From: Ottelia alismoides
Lineage: Eukaryota > Streptophyta > Magnoliopsida > Alismatales > Hydrocharitaceae
DNA length: 64,000 nt
Reading direction: 5' to 3'
Assembly: GCA_037367405.1 (NCBI GenBank)
Contig: JAZKJV010008264.1
Coordinates: forward strand, 1,178,001-1,242,000
Position numbers and translations under genes: made by a program. Positions 37,137 through 49,283 of this stretch are shown piece by piece; the stretch's first letter is position 1; every line of letters begins with the position of its first letter. Below the pieces are notes generated by a model. That model was not told the DNA's origin. It did no database searches and saw nothing but the letters and a program-made list of their open reading frames with translations.

Positions 37137-39960
37137 TGATAAACTGGGAAAAATCAAAGGGTCGCACGGTCTCACAAGGCGAGCCTGCAGTCGATGAATT
37201 GACCCCTCAACCTTCCATGGTTAGTCAGCAATTAACCTACAATAGTCATATTCTAATTAATAGAAAAAATGTGGAATTAAAATTTATTTTCTCTACCATA
37301 AAATACATAGCAGGAATCATGTAGAGGTCGATCCGCGAAGAGCAACACAGGTAGCCTAGAGTTATTCATGTACAACCGAGTCATTCATTAATATATGTCT
37401 TTTTATGGGTTTTGGGATTTTATAATAATATTTTTTTATTTTAATTTTTTTGATTTTATATTCATCTCTTTTGATTTTTATAATGTTCTAATTTTGTATT
37501 TTCTTTTAAATTTTTACATTTTTTATTTTCTTTTTCTTTTATGTAAACTATATGGCATATACAAGGTTTTATGTACTTAATATATAGTTGTATATATATA
37601 AATGATAGTAAATATAGATAAAATATAGAAAATAAATTGTTTTTAGGTTTTTTATAATTTTCTAGTGTTTTTGGTATTTTTCAGGAATTTTTGCTAATTT
37701 TTATGTATTTTTTAGAGTCAAAAATATTCCATCTAAGGGATTAAATAAATACCTGAAATTGATTTGAGTATTAAAATAGTACATAAACTCCAAAATTTCT
37801 CAAATAAATTTTAGTTTATAAATATGTGTATAAAGTTTATAAAATATAAAACATATTTTTGGTATTTTGAAGGATTTTTATTTTCATTGCATTCTGGATT
37901 TTTTTGATTTTTATCATTTTCTTTTTCTATTTTTCAGAGATTTTTTTTGGACTCAATAAATACATAGACAAACTACATATAATTTTTTATTTTTCAAAAA
38001 TATTTTGCTATTTTTTGGAATTTTTATAGATAAACAAAGGATATGAAGGCTCCATTATATTTTCAATAAATAGGTTAAATGTCAAAATTGCAAAATAAAA
38101 TATGGGTGTGAATCTACAAGACATGAAGCATCTATCCCTATGTTTGTATATTTTTAAGAGCACAGCAACTATTTTAAATAAATAGAAGAAACACACAAAA
38201 ATATATGTCCTAGTAGGGGCATTTTTGCAATAAAAATAAACTTCATTGGTCACAGTGCAAAAACACCAAAAATAAACAACACTTATTTAATTTTTAAAGA
38301 CTAATTTATAATTACATAACCCACCTAAGTACCCATGCAATGTACCCCATCACGTGGGACTACACGTGATGAGTGTTGGAAGAACCAAAATGTAATTAAT
38401 AAAAAGTTCAGGGACCTCTCAACAATTTTTAAAAAATATACAACGTGTTTTTCAATTTATTGGAAAAATCTGTAAGGGTTTACATGCAATTTTGCCACGA
38501 CACGTGAGGTATGTAGACTGGACCTACATGTAACTATAAAAATTCAGGGTCCTTTATATAAAATTTCAACTTTATTTAATACTCTACATTTTATTTACAC
38601 TACTAAACCCTAAATACAAAAATACAGGGCAAGGTTTTATAATTTACCCCATAATAGGCGCGCTATCGGACGGTGCTAGTCTTCTCACTTGCCACGTGTC
38701 ATCCATCTAGCGGACAATGAAGCTTTGTGGATAAATGGTGAAGATTAGATCGCGCGTAGCGATCCAACGGCTGAAGCTCGCGTGATCCAACAGTTGATGA
38801 TCAAATTGGCACATGCATCTGATCCGACGAAGAAGAAGCACGCTCGACGAACAGTGAAGAAGATTCGCCTGGGCGAGCTTCCTTCGACGAGATCTCACTC
38901 CTTCGGTGGTCTTTATTGCTCCGAGGTGGTCAATTAGAATCCTGATGAGGCCCTCTACTGGCTGGTGGTCTTAGGCTGGGCAGAGGGTCACCGGAGCACC
39001 CCTACGAGGTCGGGGAAGGGAAGGTGCTCCAGGTACCTCCGGTGAGGTTGATTCCACCTCCAGATGCATCGTTGCCTCTCGGCACCTGCAAAAAAGACTC
39101 ACGGGTCGAGGGCAAAGTGCCTCATCCAGGTTAGGGGTGAAACGGAGCGAGAGATGGAGTGGGCGATGCTCTCCAGCAGGTGGCGGAGCTTGGAGAGCTG
39201 ATGTCCAGATCCGCAAGGGCTCTGGGGAGAGGATATGAAAAATGTGATCGGGAGGTGATGAGGATCGAAATGGAGGCGGATAAAGCAGTGAAGTGGCCAT
39301 GATGGCGCACGGAGGAGCTCGTCGGAGCTCAACTCCGACGAAGTACGAGTGGAGTGATTAAGACTAATTTACTTAACTAATTCCTAAACTAACAACATAA
39401 AATTAAACCTACGACTACAAGAAGAAAAATGGAAGGATAAAAGTGCAACTCTGATACCTGGGGGACACCCAAGGAGAAGGGTAGTCGGAGAACCACCGTG
39501 GGTGCACCTCCGTGCTCCTGGAACTTAGCCCGAGCGCAAATCGAGTCCCCCTATCACGAGAAGGCTATTTGGAACCAAGACGAGGCTTCCTAGACTCGAG
39601 ACGGTGACCAAGTTGGAAGGAGAGATGGGGGTTTTATTTATAGACCTTGTTGATCCGCTAAAAACAATGATGGGAGTTTTATTTGAATGCATGACTTGTA
39701 TGTACAATAATCGATGATTATTTCATATGAAGGGATCGAAGGCGATAGAGTGATGAGACGACCAGGAAAAAGGGCGAAAATTGCGAGAAAACCAGTCTGC
39801 ACGTCAAATCAGGAGGCGGGGGTCAAGTTGACCGAGGACAATGAACGAAGCGCCCTGATTTGGCCACCTAAGCCGCTAAACGACAAGACGGGGTATTTTA
39901 TTAAAGAATAATTAACTAAAAATTGTAACAACTAATTTAATTAAAATAAATTAATTATAT
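37137..39960 (-). repeat. 5' LTR of Element C (outer end missing)
   Basis: The inner end is at 37137 (plus strand TGATAAACTGGG). AT-rich 37390-38330, then four CACGTG cores, two of them in the palindrome CATCACGTG...CACGTGATG (38350-38373). A GC-rich core follows (38700-39910) that aligns with 10720-11750 of the 3' LTR. Similarity fades near 39960, before the expected TGATGAATC tip, so the outer end is lost or replaced. Confidence 0.75.
39635..39643 (-). promoter_or_regulatory. TATA box of the Element C 5' LTR
   Basis: CTATAAATA on the minus strand within a GC-rich setting. It lies in a segment of about 150 bp (roughly 39557-39709) that is absent from the 3' LTR. Confidence 0.55.
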
Positions 39961-41810
39961 CAGGTTATTAAGATACAAAATAATAAATGTTAATTTCAAT
40001 TATAATAAATAGATAATAATGAAGGCAACCACCACCCCCTAAAAAAAGTAGAAATCCCCCCATGAATTGGTCAAGGTAGACGGCCACCTTTGTTGGTAGT
40101 TTTACCTTTCTTAAGATATATTTATTATATATTAAAATACACCAACTATTATTGCATTTATCTTCACAAAAATAATTTTAAATTGTGAAAACATCAATCA
40201 TACCACTGATAAATATGAATCATATTCATATATCCAACATAATATGTAAATCAGATTTACAATTAATTGTTTATTGTGAATCCAATTCACAACAACATAT
40301 AATTTATAAATCTATTTATAATTATATCTCTCCAATATATTATAAATCATATTTATAATATCCATGATTATTATATATAGAGATATCCACATTAATCATA
40401 TCTTTGATAATTAAATCATATTTAATTATCCAAGATGACACTTCTCGTATTCCCAAATAACATGAATCACATTCATATTATACACATATTTGATAATTAA
40501 ATCAAATTTAATTATCATAGATATCTCTTCTTATATGGCCAAATAATATGAATTAAATTCATATTATACATGATAATTAAATCACATTTAACTATAAATC
40601 TTCCTCAGTGTTTAGACACATTATCAATAATGAAATTATCCTTAAACTCTTTTAAGAATAATACGCGTTCTCTGCGGATACTTGGAGATAAGGACAGGGA
40701 GATTTTACGTTCCACGTATGGTAACTTGGATATTAAGATCATAACTCAAATCCAGATCTCAGGGACCTCCCATAGATGTTTGATTAAATCAAATCCATAA
40801 ATCTAATCTTCTCATTGCATCTGAATCACATTCAGATCACTTTCCAATATTTGGAACGAGATTAGATTACTTCTTTAGTGAGAGGAGTCAAAAAAATCCA
40901 AACATGGTTCATTACTCCCTCAGAATGGAAGTGTCGTGATTATACAATCGTTTATGATCACATCACTCTCAGGTATTCCTAATATATGTACTTCATGCAT
41001 ACTGGAAGACCTAGAATAAAACCAAAGTTTTAGATCTCAGTTAGATTGCATCCTTTAGGGTGTTATCATTAAGTTCTCATTTGATCATTGAGAGTTGGTA
41101 TCGATCATATACTTTCCAAAAGCATATATCATACCTAGATATCGATCATATATTTTCCAAAAGCATATATCAAACCTAGAAATTTAGTCTAACTTCCAAA
41201 GTGAGATGACCGTGTACGGAATTTGATTCCCAATTCTCATGAGTGAGCTCATGTCTTCCGGTTCAGTAATGAACTTGTATAATCCCTTTGAGAGGATCTT
41301 ATTACTCATATGCCCTTGTATGCACACCAAAGCGTCGGTTTATATACCTTGATCAAAACCTAATGGTCTAGCAAATGTACGTACTCAAACATATAATAAC
41401 ACATTTATCTCCGGTCAGAGGATGCATGCCTATATCATGACGACACACAACATAGGTCTTTGGTAATCTCGATCTCATTAAGTCGACTCTTTGACCTAAC
41501 GTATCTAATACCTTCGAATCTCTATTCCTAGGCAGAGGACCTCCATCAAGAGGTCTGTTAGAAATCAACTCATTAGAGAAAGGATTGCCAACTCCTACTC
41601 AGACTGGTGATCATCTCTTAATAATCATTTTATGGTGCTTAATGAGTATATCTAACTCTTTAGATATTCATCCGAGAACACAGCCTCTATGATTCAACAA
41701 CTGAATCAACATCAGTATGATCATCAAGATGGCTATGGTACAAAATTCCTAATTGTGCTAAGAGATCTATTATGCAATTTATATTCTTCCTTTCAGATCA
41801 GGGAATAATA
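39961..41810. other. Unassigned AT-rich DNA, no gene seen
   Basis: About 1.85 kb. The left half has many short inverted words (AATCATATTTATAAT, AATTAAATCATATTTAATTA-like). The right half has more even composition and a 41-bp tandem duplication at 41099-41180. It looks like LTR or leader sequence of another element that broke Element C, but no terminus or coding motif is seen. Confidence 0.4.
41099..41180. repeat. 41-bp tandem duplication, two copies
   Basis: 41099-41139 and 41140-41180 both read TATCGATCATATA then TTTCCAAAAGCATATATCA and ACCTAGA, differing at two positions. Confidence 0.85.
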
Positions 41811-41814
41811 TTTG

Positions 41815-42310
41815 AAGATGCTTCGGCTTCCGAAAAAGCTGCCTCGGTCCTCGGGCTCTTGCAAGAAATCAAACAAGAGTTTATCAGACACAAAATATTA
41901 TAAAAATATGCAAATAAATCAGAGAAAAAATATATATATACAACTATGAACAAAAACCCATGAAAAAGAAAACTGCGAAAAATCAAATGACTACTAAGCC
42001 TTGCTCCCGACAACGGTGCCATTCTGATGACCGATAAAATCGCCGAGAGACTAAGGGAGATAATATCATGGATCGTAGCAACCTCAATCCCTCGAAAATC
42101 GATCAATCAAGAAAAATCAGACCACCAAAATGAGAATAATCAGTCAAAAAGTCAAATAGCGATCTTGCTATTTATTTAACCCGGTAGCAACCAGGGTCGA
42201 ACTCAAGGAGCACGGATTGGCCAGTGGCCTACGAAGTAGTCAAAAAATGAATAAAGTAATAAATATATTTTTGGTGGATTTTATGTTTTTAAATTTTTTA
42301 TGATTTTTAA
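41815..42310 (-). mobile_element. Fragment E: leader, PBS and LTR end of an Element A-like retrotransposon
   Basis: The sequence aligns with 3480-3980 of Element A: CTTCCGAAAAAGCTGCCTCG, then CTACTAAGCC, a PBS (minus TGGCACCGTTGTCGGGA, 42021-42005) and the LTR end from 42025 (CAGGGTCG, GGAGCACG, CCTACGAAGTAGTCAA). Similarity ends near 42310. It is a fourth copy of the same PBS type, cut on both sides. Confidence 0.75.
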
Positions 42311-43380
42311 TTATGAAGATCACTCTATCTCATCCCCTCCAAGTTGTTTTGTTGTCCTTGGTGGTAATCGTGGCATGCTCCCTATACGGTGGTTGCATCC
42401 TCAACGTTGTTCATTGCGCAATCTCATTTACATCCTGTAAGAACCGCCATTTTTATGAGATTTCCATATGTTTTCGTTTGAATCAATAAGAATACGTAAG
42501 AGTCTAAGGTAGTTATATCGCAGTAGATGACAAGGCCACAGTTCATGTTGTTGGTTTTTGTAAAGCTCTGATTAATAACTTGGAACTCCAGGTCCATGTA
42601 CGTAATGGATTTTTTAGGGTTTGAGAACACTTGTAATTAAAGAATGATTAGTAACCTTAGAATATTGTACAACTGAATGAATAATAACCTTAGGTTTCCA
42701 TACAACTCAAATTTTGGCATCGTTTGATCTACATAGGACTAAGTTTCATCAGATCAATTGTTTCAAATTGTACCCAAACACTATGTGTTATAGCCTTACT
42801 GGATTTTTTATGGATCTCAACAAAAAGTAGGATGTTAATGGCATCTACAGATCAAAACTCATCAGGAAATCTCTTAATTGGTTAATGTTGATTCACAAGA
42901 TACACGTGACATTAACAAGGATTGAATCAAATGCACTATTGCATAATAATAATTCAACACAATTGAGAAAAAACATCTTACCGAAGGTAAATCGAATCAC
43001 CAATTTGATACAGACTATGCAAACTATGAAGGCCTTGGGAGAATAATTCAGTAGATCTATGAATGTAAATGAAATTGCATTGAAAAATTTTGATCTAAGT
43101 TTGAATGACAATATGTTCATGTGTGCATCATTAGTACTTGGATTAGGACTTGATCTAAATAACATCCATATGTAAAATAGATTTATGCAATATTAGTCCA
43201 TGTATCACTATTCAATGCAACAAATTGTATAACATGTAGTTCGCAATGAATCTAAGCATATCTTGCCCATTGATCCACAGAGTTTGCTTTTCAAAACTGG
43301 GATGAGATAAACTCAAATTTGTATTCCTATTTATGGTTCAATCTTTAGTTTATATTTAATTTCTTAATTCTTAAATTCCA
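42311..43380. other. No gene seen
   Basis: About 1.07 kb of ordinary AT-rich sequence. The minus frame 42893-43165 has no domain. It may be the 5' part of the CACTA relic that follows, but no terminal repeat beginning CACTA is evident. Confidence 0.4.
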
Positions 43381-43389
43381 CAGGTCACG

Positions 43390-45000
43390 ACTAGCCTATT
43401 TTTGTTCGAAAAGAAGAAGAGATGTTTGGAGAGCCAAAACAATCAATCGACTGCCCTTGCTGGACAAAGTAGTCAAATTCCAGTAGAACCAACACATGCA
43501 CTGAGTTCAAAGCGTCATCTTCTAACACGTGTATGTCAGAGCACTCAGATAGGATCTCGGTTTCCACGACATCTTCAACCGATTACAACACTGGGTGGTC
43601 ATTCACTGTCCCAATCTACACTCACACAACCATTAGCTTGTCAAAGAAGACACCTACAATCACAAGACAACGAGAATATTCCATTCATCTCAGAGATAGA
43701 GCCATCTGCTTCAAAAAAATAGGTGATCATCATTTAGCTAATAAAGGTATAACCTACTATCTTTAGGTGAATGTTTACTAAATTATTCAAATTATGTTAC
43801 ACTGAAGCATAGGGGTAAGACAAGAGGTGTATCATTAGCAAAGAAATCAGCATCGTTAGGGCACAAACCACTCATCAAAATCGACCTTGTAGAAGGTAGG
43901 CCATTGAATGCATAGAAAGCAAATGCCCTTCAAACGGTGTGTGGTATAGTAGCAAGAGAGGATGTACCATTAGTAGCAGACTTCAGGTCTTTGACTGATA
44001 AGGATCTTCGGGTTGCACATGATCGAATAAGAGTAAGTTATTGTCTATTATTTTTAAAAAACCTTTTTATTAAATAAATGTCTAATATGTTATTTTTTAG
44101 ACTCTTCTTGAGATTGAGGATTTTGACTCTGGCCCATGAGTCAAGGATGCAGTCAATCGTCATATTTCTAAACAACTTAAAGATCATCAACATAATTTAA
44201 AGATGGAGTGGGAGAAGAAAGGAGAAGTTGCAAGGCCCGATAATGTTTCCATTGATACTTGGAATGTGATGGTTCAAATTTGGAAGAAAGTGGAGCATCA
44301 AGTAAGTTTTTTACAAATAACTAAATATTTTTATTTTATTTCATTGTCTAATTCATTTAAGTATATAGGAAATGCGAGAAGAACAAGGAAACACGCAATA
44401 ATCGTGTGAAGCATATATCAACCACTGGTTCAAAGTCATTCGTTGTAAAGAAAAAATGAAATTGTGAGTAGCTTGATTGTTAATTTGAAATAGTTAACTA
44501 CTTTTCTAATAACATGGCTATAAATCCTCATCGTCACAATCTCGTGATGAACTTAATGGCAAACCTTGTGGAGAAATACTCTTGTTTGCTAGGATGAAGA
44601 TTTGCATAGACAAAACAAGTGAGGAACCATTAGATCCTTTAACAGGTCAACATGGACATTGGTCAACATCATAAGCATCCCAAAGCTATGTAATTTCACA
44701 CGTCTAAATATTATGGATTAATTAGATTATATTTAAAATAGTAGTCATGTTAAATTTTCTACAGGCCACAATGCTAGATATGTGTGCGAAGGCAGAAGCT
44801 GAAGGGAGACAGGTTACAGATGCCGAGATAGCCAATGTTGTTCTCCAAAATGAAGGTCGTTCAGATGCTCTAAATGGTATGGGACATGGTTATATACCGA
44901 AAGGGAGAGGACGGCGTAGGGATTACATCTATGTCAGAGACTGACTATGAGGAATTGAAAAGAAGCTTCGGGAGGAGATTAAGGGAGAGTTAGTTCAGAA
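43390..45000 (+). pseudogene. CACTA (En/Spm) transposon-associated plant transposase, decayed multi-exon
   Basis: Exon-like pieces on the plus strand read in order: an N-terminal low-complexity part (43402-43722); RGVSLAKKSASLGHKPLIKI, VEGRPLNA, GIVAREDVPLVADFRSLTD (about 43825-44030); EIEDFDSGP and MEWEKKGEVARPDNVSIDTW (44101-44302); CEKNKETRNNRVKHISTTGS and KSFVVKK (about 44371-44455); ELNGKPCGEILLFARM (about 44560-44600); MCAKAEAEGRQVTDAEIANV (44766-44944). The K-x-NR-x-x-H-x-x-GS block and the E-G-x-x-x-D-x-E-I block are typical of the plant PTTA/En-Spm transposase family. GT-AG introns fit at 44033-44100 and around 44303-44370. Stops (after GP at 44140, after PLNA at 43913) show decay. 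Confidence 0.7.
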
Positions 45001-45731
45001 CTTGAGCAAAAGGTGGTTGCAGGGACACGAGCATACTTTTAGAATTATCCTCTATCATCTTCACCACCGTCAATGCCCTTTGATTCACCTCTTAATGGTA
45101 TTGAACTCCGTATGTGTTGATTATTTCATTTTATTTATGTTTTTATGTAATTCTATATTCAATTTTTTAAACAGATATCTTTCAAATGCACTCAAGCTTT
45201 AGACGTCCACATGATGGACGACATTCAAACATTGTCCTAGGTTATATTAACATGACATTTAAACGTCGACCATAAGCACTAACGGTGTTACAGTATTCCA
45301 GTAGATATTGTCTTATTTTAATGATGGATAAATATAATATGAGCTTGCAAAGGTTCTTTCCAAGGATGGAATTCATGCCCAACATTTTTAGAGATGGATG
45401 ATAAACTTGGCGAAGCCTGATTTAAAGATATTATAACTAGTTGAAAACGTGATGGAGAGAAAAAAATGGATGATTATTATCTTAAGGCATAGGTGACATT
45501 TGATGCTGCTATTCTACGACATTATCTCGTGGTTAATCATGTTGATAAATTTGGGATGTCGAACATTTATTACGATTGCAAATTTGATGTATAATATTTC
45601 ACGGTATTTTCCTGAAATGTATCTGATACTATATTACGTTGATGTTCTAGCCAAACTTCATTTGACTGTCCCCATATTAATAACTGTTTAGAAAAAACTA
45701 AGATCAAGCGGAAAATCAAGACCATGTATCC
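45001..45731. other. Possible 3' part of the CACTA relic, no gene seen
   Basis: About 730 bp of AT-rich sequence right of the transposase exons. The open frames at 45002-45202 and 45500-45691 are short, hydrophobic and without domain. Confidence 0.35.
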
Positions 45732-45734
45732 TTA

Positions 45735-46104
45735 GGATCCGTTCGATTTGAGGGGTAAACTCCCCTTTACCCCATCTTTTCTCCCTCCTACGTGGATCCC
45801 ACTTTTATCTTTTAAAAAAAAATAAATAAATCAATTCTCCATCATCAGTTCTATCAAAAAATAATATATTAATCATCGTATCATATAAACATTATAAACT
45901 ACTCCACTTTTACTCACTTTTCCAAACTTAAATACAATCGCATCACAATAGCTACTCACTTTTTCAAACTCCAATACAATCATATCAAAACCAAACCTAC
46001 TTCTAACCCACCCTTAGTTTAACTCTCTATCTAAATATCAAAATACAAAAACGAGTTACCCTCTACCAGTTTAACCCGTCCTAACGCGCGTAACAAACGC
46101 ACTC
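45735..46104. mobile_element. Tourist-like MITE (PIF/Harbinger type), 370 bp
   Basis: Flanked by TTA on both sides (45732-45734 and 46105-46107), the target duplication typical of PIF/Harbinger. The left end GGATCCGTTCGATT and the reverse complement of the right end GAGTGCGTTTGTTA form an imperfect terminal inverted repeat, followed by GGGGTAAACT and GGGTTAAACT in matching positions. It is AT-rich inside, with no frame. Confidence 0.75.
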
Positions 46105-46107
46105 TTA

Positions 46108-48240
46108 GTGCACACATTGTCAAGCTGCTTTGACGAAAAAAACAAGTACGAGGGAAACAAGTCATTCATACTTCTCACCCCCAATGAAAACATATTTTTC
46201 AACTGATTAAATCTACTCTAGAAGGATTACCATTGCTTCTAACCCTCATTGTCTACCAAATAAAGCAAGTTAATCCCATGTCATAAAAACTAATACATGC
46301 ACCAATTAAGTCATGTTTCTTTGCCCCCTTTATTTGGATGGGGTTACAAAAAGGCCTTATTTATGTAATTATAGTGATGAGATAAAGGGGGCATATTGCT
46401 CATATAATTGGAAATTACTGTGAAACAAGGTAATATGAATGGAAAATAAATAGTAGTCATTGTTCAAGGGTAAGCGACTAGAATAGATTAAAAAACCAAA
46501 AAGAGATATGACGGTATTAGGAATGAGAAAATTTGAGGGCAGTTATAGAAATTATAGTGATCTTTTCTTATTCATCGAAGGAACTAGGTAAACAAAGAAA
46601 TTAAAAAGAGAGAGAGGAGGGGGAAAGTTTCATCATTTATCAAAAAGTGCACAAGTAATGCAAAAACCACCGTGCTTTGCAAAACAAAAAAGACTAAATA
46701 ATAAATGAAATGAAAAACAAAAGTCATCAGGACACCTCTCGATGGGTTCCTTTCATGGTAGCACTTGTGTATATGGGGAAGACGACACCAATTATCTCCA
46801 TTTGTTAACGGCTTGGAGAAGGACAAGGCTTCAAATTAAATGCACGAAAGAGGTCGTTACCTTAGTAAGAAAAAAATGTTATATTATGGGTTTATATCAC
46901 ATGCATCCTTCTTAACTTTCACAATATCAATTATGCCCTTTTCTTTTTCGAAACATCAGTTGTATTCATACCTTTCATACAAAATTCACAATTCTGGCAA
47001 AGCAGATATACAAAAGGGTGGGACTGTGAATTATGTAAAAATATAAAGGCACAACTGATATTCAAAAAAAAAGAGAGGTTATAACTGATATTGCAGAAAC
47101 TAAGAAGGTTACAAGCTATAAAAACCCTTGTATTATTGTTGGAGAACACAAGGAAGCCTGGACCACGGGGCCCACTACCACGCACCAGTGCGAATTGCAG
47201 CAGAGGGGTCCGCCAGGCCCAGGCGTCTACGTTGGTTGGCGTGAGGTATCGGGCTCCTCCATTAGTTGTGGTTGTGGGCCACAAGCATATATGATGTAAA
47301 GGCCCACTCGTGATGGGCGAATTTAATGACTGTGGATGGGGACGCCTATATTTTGATTAGATGCGACCATCCATGTGAACCGTCAATTCGAATATACACT
47401 GTTTGTGAATAAATGTTTGAATAGGATACTCGACATTTATTGATGGAATGAAGAACTTCTAACACGATATTCTAAATATATGATGGATAGATTTTTATCG
47501 TTGTTCGTTATTTTATAGTATTATTGCAAGCAAGCTGTAAATTTGCAGTAGGATTCAAACATTTATAGAAAGATTACGGATATTGTTTAAATTTATGGCA
47601 TGTTTCGTACATTTCTGGCTAGTTTTGAACCTACCATAAATTTATAAGTGTGATTAAATTTTAAGAAATTTGATATAAATTTATGCGATGCTTAAAATCC
47701 TGCTGCACATTTTTAAATCAAACCATAACTTTTTTTTTTGATTTGTATCAAACCATAACTTTAGAGCACGTTTAAAACAATGTTTTAACATTACTAACAC
47801 TTCTAGCAATTTTTATGTCATAAATTTAAGATATCATGTGACAAACATTCCTTGTCTTGCTATACGCACCCAACACAAAGATATGATTATAATTTGAGAG
47901 AAACAGTATGAACGATCATGTAAGAATCTAAGCCAATTTTGAGTAAGTTTTTGGATAACTTTTTAGATGTGTAAACAACTTCCCATGCAGCGTCGAATTT
48001 GCATTATAAATTGCTCCTATTCTATGTCATTTCTTCTAAGGAGAGAGAACACTTTTCTTCCAATGTCTTCTTCCATGTTGAGAGATTTTGAGCAAGAACC
48101 TTCAATATGAGATAGATTGATTAGGACAGCCTTCTAGACAATAAGACAATCACTTAAGTTATAAATGGATGGTAACCCACCCCACTAAAATTCAAAGCAA
48201 AAAAACTTCTTATTCACCACAAGAAAAAGAATCTAGAAGA
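46108..48240. other. No gene seen
   Basis: About 2.1 kb. It contains a 12-bp inverted repeat TGCCCCCTTTAT (46322-46333) with ATAAAGGGGGCA (46382-46393) around a 48-bp spacer. It also has a GC-richer patch (47140-47290) whose open frames on both strands show no domain. The minus frame 46584-46826 is hydrophobic and unsupported. Confidence 0.45.
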
Positions 48241-48249
48241 CCAGCATCA

Positions 48250-48420
48250 TGTTGGGACCAAAGAAGGGGGTAGAGAAGGCAAAGGATAGTTGGGTTGATG
48301 AGTTGCTTGAGGAATTGTGGTCTGAGAGAAAGACCTCTTGCTCTCGGGAAGACAATCCAAAATCATTGCAAATGGTCATTGGACACAATCGAGCATTTCT
48401 TTCTTGTTCTAGAGTGTGAT
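48250..48420 (+). pseudogene. Possible relic of a Ty3/gypsy integrase C-terminal region
   Basis: The frame KAKDSWVDELLEELWSERKT resembles the W-V-x-E-L-x-x-x-L-W-x-x-R-T-T block that follows the integrase core in Tat-like elements. The similarity fades after SREDNPKSLQ, and no other pol block is near. This could be chance; it is listed for completeness. Confidence 0.3.
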
Positions 48421-48729
48421 TTATGGAGAAATTTTGACTTTATGTGATCCAACAGAACGAGGGTAGATTTTAGATCATCTAGTTCCAAATAATGACCCAC
48501 TACTTCCATGAGTATACTACATAGAGATAATTACAAATATTGCATGAGTTTATGCCATTTATTTTGGACTACATGTATATAAATCTCCACATCATGAGAG
48601 GATCCATTACTCTTTCTTGTATGATGAGGGAGGACCAAAGTCATAAAGAAATGTAATATATGATTTATAATGAAAAAATAGTAAGTACTTTGATATGATA
48701 TAACTTGCTCTAAAATGTGTTCATGAAAT

Positions 48730-49267
48730 AGTTGCGAACTGATTCCTATAATAAATCAAATTGTGAAAAAACACAAAATTGATAAGCTAATCTTGCGTGA
48801 TATGTTAAATCCGAGATAGTTACAACCACAGCTAAAATCCAACAATAGAAGAAGCAACCATAGATGCATGAGAGTTTTAGTATGGAAATTCCACTGGTGA
48901 GAGGGTAAAAAATCATACGGATGATCGGAATCAATAAGTCAAGAATTATTATAAAATTAATCTCTTGTGAGGGGCTCACATAAAGTCAATACTCTATACG
49001 ATGTTACAAATCATCAAAGAATGGATTAAAATATGGAGGAGAAATATCGCCAAAAATATTGGAGAGTAAAAACTGCAATGACTGCTTCCTCCAAATTGTG
49101 GTGTTGTATCCACGAAACACCCCCCCGTCCTCATCTTGATACGCATCCCCTCTACTATATTTATAGTGTATAGAGAGACTTGTGCATCTATCAAAAAAAT
49201 CGTGCAATAATTAGGAGAATCATACCAATTAATTAAAAAGATAATCGATGAATTCTGGGATTCATCA
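48730..49267 (-). repeat. Probable 3' LTR of a Ty1/copia relic (left boundary uncertain)
   Basis: On the minus strand, a purine-rich tract (AGAGATTGATAGAGAT, 49283-49268) is followed by TGATGAATCCCAG, ending a palindromic tip (49267-49246, CATC/GATG arms). A TATA box CTATAAATATAG lies near 49165-49155 with a transcribed-looking stretch beyond. The tip lies just downstream of the copia RNase H relic, where a 3' LTR should be. The far end near 48730 is a guess. Confidence 0.5.
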
Positions 49268-49283
49268 ATCTCTATCAATCTCT

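Larger units (their letters stand above)
10700..39960 (-). mobile_element. Element C: Athila/Tat-like Ty3/gypsy retrotransposon, interrupted by Element D
   Basis: On the minus strand, right to left: 5' LTR (about 39960-37137), PBS (37134-37117), leader, gag (34759-32340), protease (32300-31796, resuming 19392), RT (about 18960-17780), RNase H, integrase (about 17260-15913), a 2.8 kb non-coding region, PPT (13050-13039) and 3' LTR (13038 to about 10700). Removing Element D joins the two halves of the protease exactly across one ATGGC. Many stops and a damaged RT active site make it inactive. Both LTRs are incomplete at their outer ends. Confidence 0.85.

Noticed and set aside
46584..46826. 80-residue minus frame with a membrane-like stretch
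   Set aside because: No homology recognised, and hydrophobic runs are expected from the composition.
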